Shown here: piece after piece, positions 9,145-13,243 of the stretch
Numbering within the stretch: the first letter of the stretch is position 1
Layout of the letters: the number at the start of each line of letters is the position of its first letter
From: an uncultured Prochlorococcus sp.
Lineage (GTDB): Bacteria > Cyanobacteriota > Cyanobacteriia > PCC-6307 > Cyanobiaceae
DNA length: 13,243 nucleotides
Direction of reading: 5' to 3'
Assembly: GCA_913041805.1 (NCBI GenBank)
Contig: CAJWIZ010000005.1
Coordinates: 1 to 13,243, forward strand
Notes under the pieces: generated by a model
Told to the model about the DNA's origin: nothing
The model's database searches: none
Seen by the model: only the letters and a program-made list of their open reading frames with translations
Position numbers and translations under genes: made by a program

Positions 9145-9150
9145 TATGAT
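9145..9150 (+). promoter_or_regulatory. Candidate -10 element for efp
   Basis: TATGAT lies 21 nt before the efp ATG in the 63-nt divergent region between the cyclophilin gene and efp. It would give a very short leader of about 15 nt. No good -35 sits 16-18 nt upstream; TTGATG at 9117-9122 is 22 nt away. The extended core TATGATC is the same as that before gap2. Weak evidence. Confidence 0.25.
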
Positions 9151-9171
9151 CACTGGATACGTGCCTCGGAA

Positions 9172-9732
9172 ATGATTTCTAGTAATGACTTCCGCACTGG
9201 TACCACTATTGAGTTAGATGGTGCAGTTTGGCGTGTTGTTGAATTTCTACATGTTAAGCCTGGCAAAGGCTCCGCTTTTGTTCGCACTAAGTTAAAAGCA
9301 GTGCAAAGTGGAAATGTTGTAGAAAAAACTTTCCGAGCAGGAGAGATGTTGCCTCAGGCTTTGCTTGAAAAGTCAACACTGCAGCACACTTACATGGAAT
9401 CAGGCGATTATGTCTTTATGGACATGTCAAGTTATGAGGAAACTCGGCTTACTGCAGGACAAATTGGTGTTAGCCGTAAATATCTCAAAGAAGGAATGGA
9501 GGTTAATGTGGTTTCTTGGAATGGAAAACCTCTTGAGGTTGAATTGCCAAACTCAGTTGTACTTGAAGTAAAGGAGACTGATCCTGGTGTTAAAGGTGAT
9601 ACTGCTACTGGTGGCACTAAGCCTGCCATTCTCGAGACTGGAGCTCAGGTGATGGTTCCACTATTTATTTCTATTGGTGAGAAAATTAAAGTTGATACGC
9701 GCAACGACAGTTACCTAGGCCGAGAGAACTAA
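9172..9732 (+). CDS. efp: Translation elongation factor P
   Basis: EF-P binds between the P and E sites of the ribosome and relieves stalling at polyproline stretches. The 186-residue protein has the three beta-barrel domains of the family. The N-terminal KOW-like domain opens with [10 protein letters not shown] and carries the exposed loop KPGKGSAF with Lys32, equivalent to the modified Lys34 of E. coli. The OB domain follows ([12 protein letters not shown]), then the C-terminal domain ([11 protein letters not shown], ending [11 protein letters not shown]). I chose ATG 9172 because family members start at this Met; an earlier ATG (9127) would add 15 residues with no family match. No EpmA, EpmB or other modification gene is nearby. 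The stop overlaps the accB start (TAATG), so the two are probably coupled. Confidence 0.97.
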   Translation: MISSNDFRTGTTIELDGAVWRVVEFLHVKPGKGSAFVRTKLKAVQSGNVVEKTFRAGEMLPQALLEKSTLQHTYMESGDYVFMDMSSYEETRLTAGQIGVSRKYLKEGMEVNVVSWNGKPLEVELPNSVVLEVKETDPGVKGDTATGGTKPAILETGAQVMVPLFISIGEKIKVDTRNDSYLGREN

Positions 9733-10229
9733 TGTCCATACAACTTGATCACGAAGAACTTCATCGCTTATTAGCCGTTTTGGCTGATAGTGATATCCAA
9801 GAGTTTCGATTGGAGGGAGAAGATTTTCGTTTAGAAGTAAGGCGGAATTTGCCTGTTTCTGCTGATCTGACAGCTATGACTTCTGTCTCTTCAGTTTCTG
9901 AAACCCCTCCTCAACAAGTACCTCAATTAAAAGTTGACACTTCGGCACCTAGCAATCCTCCGCCTCCTGTGCCGGCAGCACGTGCCGATTTAATTGATGT
10001 AACCGCTCCAATGGTAGGTACTTTTTATAGAGCTCCAGCGCCGGGTGAGCCATCTTTCGTGGAAGTAGGGAATCGTATAGGTGTAGGTCAAACGGTTTGT
10101 ATTCTCGAAGCCATGAAGCTAATGAATGAACTTGAGTCAGAGGTCAGTGGAGAAGTGATTGAAATTCTTGTTGAAAATGGAACTCCTGTTGAATTTGGAG
10201 AAGTTTTGATGAGAGTGAAGCCTGGGTAA
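9732..10229 (+). CDS. accB: AccB, biotin carboxyl carrier protein of acetyl-CoA carboxylase
   Basis: AccB carries biotin between the biotin carboxylase and carboxyltransferase subunits in the first step of fatty-acid synthesis. The 165 residues comprise an N-terminal dimerisation region (about 1-40), a flexible Pro/Ala/Ser-rich linker (about 55-85, with a PPPP run) and the biotinyl domain (about 88-165). The biotinylation motif EAMKLMNE is at 126-133, with Lys129 as the attachment site. The segment PAPGEPSFVEVG includes the short insertion ('thumb') typical of true AccB proteins. Its ATG overlaps the efp TAA by one base; the efp-accB pair is common in bacteria. The AccB linker has a four-proline run, so EF-P could plausibly help its own operon partner's translation (inference). 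It ends 1 nt from convergent pdxA. Confidence 0.96.
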   Translation: MSIQLDHEELHRLLAVLADSDIQEFRLEGEDFRLEVRRNLPVSADLTAMTSVSSVSETPPQQVPQLKVDTSAPSNPPPPVPAARADLIDVTAPMVGTFYRAPAPGEPSFVEVGNRIGVGQTVCILEAMKLMNELESEVSGEVIEILVENGTPVEFGEVLMRVKPG

Positions 10230-10230
10230 A

Positions 10231-11259
10231 TTAATTTGCTGTTAATTCCCATGCAGTTTTAATTGCAGCAATCATGCTGGCTGCATCTGCATGCCCCTTA
10301 CCTGCGATATCAAAGGCTGTTCCGTGGTCAGGTGATGTACGTACGAATGGGAGTCCAAGAGTTGTATTTACTGCTTCATCAAAAGCAATTAATTTCATAG
10401 GAATCAATCCTTGATCGTGATACAAAGCTAGAAATCCATCTGGTGTATTTGCGGTGGGTTTTGTTTCCCATGCTTGAGCAGCTGAAAGCCAGCAAGTGTC
10501 AGGAGCAAGTGGCCCATAAATTTTTATTGTTGGATTATTTTTTTGCCATTTTTTTAAAAGTGGTATTAGCCATTTAATTTCTTCTGCTCCAAGTTTCCCT
10601 CCTTCTCCAGCATGTGGATTTAGTCCTGAAATGGCAAGCGTTGGTTTTTCTGTGAATCTTTTGCAGAAAGATAACAGTGTGTTTAATTTGGATTCGATCA
10701 GTTGTGGTGTCAGCTTTTGGGAAACTTGTGAAAGTGGAATATGTGTTGTCGCAAGCAATGTGTTGAGGCGCCATCCAGTATTTGGTGATACTGCTGTGAA
10801 GAGCATTGAAGGATTTTTGATTTTTGCAAGTTCTGCTAATCGTTCAGTTTGGCCAGGATATATATGCCCCGCTTGGTGCCAATAATGTTTCGCAATTGGC
10901 GCTGTTACTAAAGCTCTTGCTTCACCATGCAAAATGCATTCAGTTGCATGTGTTAACCAATTAAAACTTGCTTCTCCAGTTTCAGAATTTGGATTGCCTG
11001 GAATGATTGTTTTGCAGATTGGTAAATCTTTAATTTCTAAGTTTTTGGGATTTGCTAGAAATTTGATTCCTTTGGAATTTAAGTTCTCATAGGTTAGTTC
11101 CAGATTTTTTTTACAACCAATTAATAGAGGCTTCATTCTTGGTGGTATTTTTGGAGAACCAAGTGCTTTTAGGATTACTTCTCCCCCAATTCCAGCAGGA
11201 TCTCCCATTGAAATTACGATCGTTCTCTTGCTTTCATAACATTTCTCATTGTTTTGCAT
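10231..11259 (-). CDS. pdxA: PdxA, 4-hydroxythreonine-4-phosphate dehydrogenase
   Basis: PdxA oxidises 4-phosphohydroxy-L-threonine with NAD(P); the product decarboxylates and is joined to deoxyxylulose phosphate by PdxJ in pyridoxal phosphate synthesis. The 342-residue protein has the N-terminal SMGDPAGIGGE motif (17-27), the substrate loop GHIYPGQTE (131-139), and three histidines matching the E. coli metal ligands: His173 in TTHIPL, His216 in NPHAGEGG and His271 in YHDQG. The C-terminal RTSPDHGTAFDIAGKG motif is complete. The start is ATG 11259, without a clear ribosome binding site. It lies 107 nt downstream of the epimerase gene on the same strand, and its 3' end is 1 nt from the accB stop on the other strand. 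That leaves no room for a terminator between the convergent genes. Confidence 0.96.
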   Translation of the reverse strand: MQNNEKCYESKRTIVISMGDPAGIGGEVILKALGSPKIPPRMKPLLIGCKKNLELTYENLNSKGIKFLANPKNLEIKDLPICKTIIPGNPNSETGEASFNWLTHATECILHGEARALVTAPIAKHYWHQAGHIYPGQTERLAELAKIKNPSMLFTAVSPNTGWRLNTLLATTHIPLSQVSQKLTPQLIESKLNTLLSFCKRFTEKPTLAISGLNPHAGEGGKLGAEEIKWLIPLLKKWQKNNPTIKIYGPLAPDTCWLSAAQAWETKPTANTPDGFLALYHDQGLIPMKLIAFDEAVNTTLGLPFVRTSPDHGTAFDIAGKGHADAASMIAAIKTAWELTAN

Positions 11260-11366
11260 TGTAGATTTTTGTAGATGAGAATTTTGGCTTGGACAAATTT
11301 GTTTGACTTAGTAATTTGCTCCTTGAGGTTCTATTATTAAGGTAATTCTCATTGGCTTTAATATTT

Positions 11367-12293
11367 TCATTTGCTTTGTAAGAAACAATCCTTTAGACCT
11401 GATTGATAATCTGGATGTAATAAAGAATAACCAAGTTCTTTACAAAGCATTTGATTGCTTACTCTGCGATTTTCTTGCCAAAAAGATAATGCCATTGGAC
11501 TCATATTATTTGCTGCTGTTTCAAATTGCTCGACAGGAGGTAAAGAGGTATTAAGTAAAGAGGCAGCAAATCGCATTACGTCAATATTTGTTGAGGGAAG
11601 ATTGTCTGCAACATTGATAATATTTGGCTTTTGTCCATTTTCGGCCAGGTTGATCAGATGAAAAATAGCTCCAGCAATATCATCTATATGTATTCTTGAA
11701 AATACTTGGCCTGGCTTATTAATCATTTTCGAATTACCTTTTTTTATATTTTCTATTGCTGATCTTCCAGGGCCGTAGATTCCAGGAAGTCGAAGGATTT
11801 GTACTGGCAAGCCTGAATTTTGCCATGCTTTTTCACATGCCAGTCTTCTTTTGCTTCTAGATAGTCCTGGTTTAGGGATGTATGACTCATCAACCCATTT
11901 CCCTTTGCAATCTCCATAAACCCCTGTAGTTGATAGATATCCAACCCATCTAAGTGGCATATTTTCAATTTGCTTCTTAAGACTTAAAAGAACGGGGTCT
12001 TCACCATCTGCATTGGGTGGGATGCAGCTAAGTAAATGAGTGACATTGTTCAGAGTACTTTTTGATGGAACTGTTTGAGTTGAGCTATTAAAGACGCAAT
12101 CAGCACCTGGTTTTTCATTACTGCGACGACTACAAATCACTTTGATTCCAAGTTCGCGGGCAAGTGCGGCTATGTGTTGGCCGCTAAAACCAGCTCCTAA
12201 AATTAATAGTTTTGAATTGTGCGGGAGTGGGGTGACTCGCTTGACAAGGTCTTTTATCATTAGTACAAATGTATTATGAATTGGTTTTGTCAT
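11367..12293 (-). CDS. NAD(P)-binding epimerase/dehydratase-family protein (YeeZ-like extended SDR)
   Basis: A 308-residue protein with an N-terminal Rossmann fold. The nucleotide motif LILGAGFSGQ is at 30-39, a substrate-side STTGVYGD motif at 111-118, and RLPGIYGPGR at 158-167 is typical of extended SDR proteins. The usual YxxxK catalytic pair is not evident: the expected place reads GLSRSKRR, so the aligned tyrosine is missing. This resembles YeeZ-type atypical SDRs, whose substrates are unknown. I chose ATG 12291-12293 because AAAGGAG lies 8 nt upstream on the minus strand (12302-12308). An upstream ATG (12335) and an internal one (12260) are possible but have no such site, and the upstream one would collide with the divergent small gene. 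It lies upstream of pdxA and is probably co-transcribed with it. Confidence 0.85.
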   Translation of the reverse strand: MTKPIHNTFVLMIKDLVKRVTPLPHNSKLLILGAGFSGQHIAALARELGIKVICSRRSNEKPGADCVFNSSTQTVPSKSTLNNVTHLLSCIPPNADGEDPVLLSLKKQIENMPLRWVGYLSTTGVYGDCKGKWVDESYIPKPGLSRSKRRLACEKAWQNSGLPVQILRLPGIYGPGRSAIENIKKGNSKMINKPGQVFSRIHIDDIAGAIFHLINLAENGQKPNIINVADNLPSTNIDVMRFAASLLNTSLPPVEQFETAANNMSPMALSFWQENRRVSNQMLCKELGYSLLHPDYQSGLKDCFLQSK

Positions 12294-12301
12294 GGTTAGC
12301 G

Positions 12302-12308
12302 CTCCTTT
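12302..12308 (-). promoter_or_regulatory. Shine-Dalgarno site deciding the epimerase-family gene start
   Basis: AAAGGAG on the minus strand, 8 nt before the ATG at 12291-12293. It is the best ribosome binding site in a window where most genes have weak ones, and it favours this start over ATGs at 12335 and 12260. Confidence 0.65.
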
Positions 12309-12333
12309 GAAGCTTTCCCTAGCTTCCAGAGTC

Positions 12334-12513
12334 ATGCTCCATCTTCAGGTTTTGAATCGTTCCATTAGTGATCTTCAGAGTAGTTTTAGTCTCACTTTTG
12401 CAATGGGCCTTGTTTGTTTGAGCGTTGTAACTATTTTGGTTCCTGAAAAGCCTGATCAGTTGGCTTCTATTTGTGAAAAGCACAATTCATCTATTGCATG
12501 CCAAGTTTGGTAA
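12334..12513 (+). CDS. Small membrane-anchored protein of unknown function
   Basis: A 59-residue protein that I do not recognise by function. It has an N-terminal amphipathic part (about 1-17), one hydrophobic segment (about 18-36, FSLTFAMGLVCLSVVTILV), then a polar C-terminal tail. The tail ends with two cysteines spaced CEKHNSSIAC and a terminal Gln-Val-Trp, which looks conserved rather than random; two Cys 9 residues apart could form a disulfide or bind metal. I have an impression of similar short proteins with this tail in other picocyanobacteria but cannot check it. The start is taken as ATG 12334; ATG 12292 in the same frame would give 73 residues and overlap the divergent epimerase-family gene. 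It is divergent from that gene and ends 5 nt from the convergent HNH gene. Confidence 0.65.
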   Translation: MLHLQVLNRSISDLQSSFSLTFAMGLVCLSVVTILVPEKPDQLASICEKHNSSIACQVW

Positions 12514-12518
12514 AACTT

Positions 12519-12929
12519 TCAGGCAGTTTGGAATTTCCATTCTTTCTTTGATGCTTTGGTCAAATTTTGTTTTTGATTTATTCCAATTGGTTGAGCCCAC
12601 TGCAGCAATCTCAAGGCCAAGCTGAGATCTCCATCCATCCATGCACGTATTGCCATTGCTCGACGAGGATCATAAAAACGTTGTCTTCGATACCACTCAA
12701 AAGCTTCTATATCTGATTTATGCCCGTTACAAGAAAGGCATGCAGGTACACAGTTTTCGGTAATACTTAAGCCTCCACGACTTCGGGGATGAATATGATC
12801 GATTGATTCAGAGGGATTGCCACAATAAATGCAACTTTGGCCAGTAAATCCATGCAAAGATTGACGCCAGCGTCTGACACGTTGCTTGGGGCAGAGATCT
12901 TCGAGGAAAACCGCATCCCTGTTGTGCAT
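12519..12929 (-). CDS. HNH endonuclease family protein
   Basis: A 136-residue stand-alone HNH protein. The core has a zinc-binding CIYC (Cys33, Cys36), the catalytic Asp-His pair (44-45, IDHIHPRSRGG), Asn59, and the second knuckle ACLSCNGHK (Cys64, Cys67, with Asn68 and Lys71), so the beta-beta-alpha-metal nuclease fold is complete. A basic N-terminus (PKQRVRRWRQ) precedes it, and a helical Arg-rich segment (FEWYRRQRFYDPRRAMAIRAW) follows. The target is unknown: HNH proteins of this size include restriction-like, repair and homing-like nucleases. No methyltransferase or intron is nearby. It starts at ATG 12927-12929. It is convergent with the small membrane protein and divergent from the helicase-like gene at the window end. 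Confidence 0.88.
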   Translation of the reverse strand: MHNRDAVFLEDLCPKQRVRRWRQSLHGFTGQSCIYCGNPSESIDHIHPRSRGGLSITENCVPACLSCNGHKSDIEAFEWYRRQRFYDPRRAMAIRAWMDGDLSLALRLLQWAQPIGINQKQNLTKASKKEWKFQTA

Positions 12930-13056
12930 CCGAGTATCTCGGCTGTTTCCAGTAGTGTGCCGTGACTCAAAAACTAGTCAATGATTCTATGAATTCATTT
13001 ATGCTTAATTTTATTTTTTTCATTTTTCAAGAAAACTCGTTATTTATTTTTCAGAA

Positions 13057-13086
13057 TTGATATTAAAATCACTTGATTTTTAGAAT
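13057..13086 (+). promoter_or_regulatory. Candidate sigma-70-type promoter for the helicase-like gene
   Basis: TTGATA (13057-13062) and TAGAAT (13081-13086), each one base from consensus, are separated by 18 nt inside the AT-rich stretch 12930-13076, which otherwise shows no gene. Transcription would begin near 13093, after the frame opens at 13077. If real, it requires a start codon downstream of 13093, where only non-ATG candidates exist. Confidence 0.35.
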
Positions 13087-13243
13087 TTGGGAGTAAATCA
13101 GTCTCTAGTTGTTATTTAGCATTAACTGCTTCTGGTCTGATCAAGGTAGTTTTTCCTTTTGATGCTGTAACGCAAGCAGAATTGATCAAAGTCAGACCAA
13201 GAGGGTTTTGGCATGGTCCTAGTAGGGGTTGGGAATTTCCTTT
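13077..13243 (+). CDS. 5' end of a probable SNF2/DEAD-type helicase with HARP-like N-terminus (3' end outside window, start unresolved)
   Basis: A frame open from a TGA at 13074 to the window end, giving 55 codons. From about 13137 it reads like a protein domain: LIKVVFPFD, then AELIKVRPRGFWHGPSRG and WEF. This follows the HARP-type pattern, in which a strand is followed by a helix, then a basic segment and a Trp-x-Phe-Pro strand. That pattern precedes SNF2-type helicase domains in SMARCAL1-like and many bacterial proteins. No helicase motif is visible because the gene leaves the window. There is no in-frame ATG or GTG; possible starts are CTG 13137 or TTG 13182. The frame may also run through a sequencing or real frameshift upstream. 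Codon pattern and protein character clearly improve after about 13128. Identification is by eye and tentative. Confidence 0.45.

Noticed and set aside
12767..12970. A 67-codon frame on the minus strand overlapping the HNH gene.
   Set aside because: It lies within the HNH gene in another frame and has no recognisable domain; the HNH frame explains the sequence fully.
12989..13060. A 23-codon hydrophobic frame starting at ATG 12989 before the helicase-like gene.
   Set aside because: It is Phe/Ile-rich because the stretch is AT-rich, it has no ribosome binding site, and it is in a different frame from the downstream gene; probably chance.

Overview
The window looks like ordinary core chromosome from a small-genome marine picocyanobacterium, most likely Prochlorococcus (inference from gene content, gene order, low GC, very short spacers and protein style; the strain cannot be named from this window). 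Supporting features are a Gap2-type photosynthetic glyceraldehyde-3-phosphate dehydrogenase, a CYP38/TLP38-like lumenal cyclophilin with a signal peptide, and the order grpE-dnaJ-tusA-like-rsgA / ybaB-murB-murC / gap2 / thiL-cyclophilin / efp-accB / pdxA, which I recall from picocyanobacterial genomes. I see no tRNA, rRNA, CRISPR array, insertion sequence, integrase or phage gene.

Layout. 1-3062 (+): a tightly packed set with grpE (5' end outside the window), dnaJ, a small TusA/SirA-fold protein overlapping dnaJ by ATGA, and the ribosome-assembly GTPase rsgA, which starts at GTG inside the tusA-like gene. 3031-5750 (-): murC-murB-ybaB, with murC and murB overlapping by 28 nt and ybaB converging on rsgA with a 32-nt overlap. 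5751-5947 is a divergent intergenic region that should hold the murC and gap2 promoters. 5948-6970 (+): gap2, ending at a strong hairpin. 7032-9108 (-): a cyclophilin gene followed by thiL, 10 nt apart. 9172-10229 (+): efp and accB, overlapping at TAATG. 10231-12293 (-): an NAD(P)-binding epimerase-family gene followed by pdxA. 12334-12513 (+): a 59-residue membrane-anchored protein of unknown function. 12519-12929 (-): an HNH endonuclease. 13077-13243 (+): the 5' end of a gene running off the window, probably an SNF2/DEAD-type helicase with a HARP-like N-terminus, for which no ATG start is visible.

The genes serve protein folding (GrpE and DnaJ with a DnaK encoded elsewhere, lumenal cyclophilin), ribosome assembly and translation (RsgA, EF-P), peptidoglycan precursors (MurC, MurB), carbon fixation (Gap2), fatty-acid synthesis (AccB) and cofactors (ThiL for thiamine diphosphate, PdxA for pyridoxal phosphate). 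Several starts are not ATG (rsgA GTG; murC and thiL TTG). Four convergent gene pairs meet here and only gap2/thiL has a recognisable terminator.

I found no convincing new system. The least explained parts are the 59-residue membrane protein, the HNH gene divergent from the helicase-like gene, and the missing start codon of that last gene.
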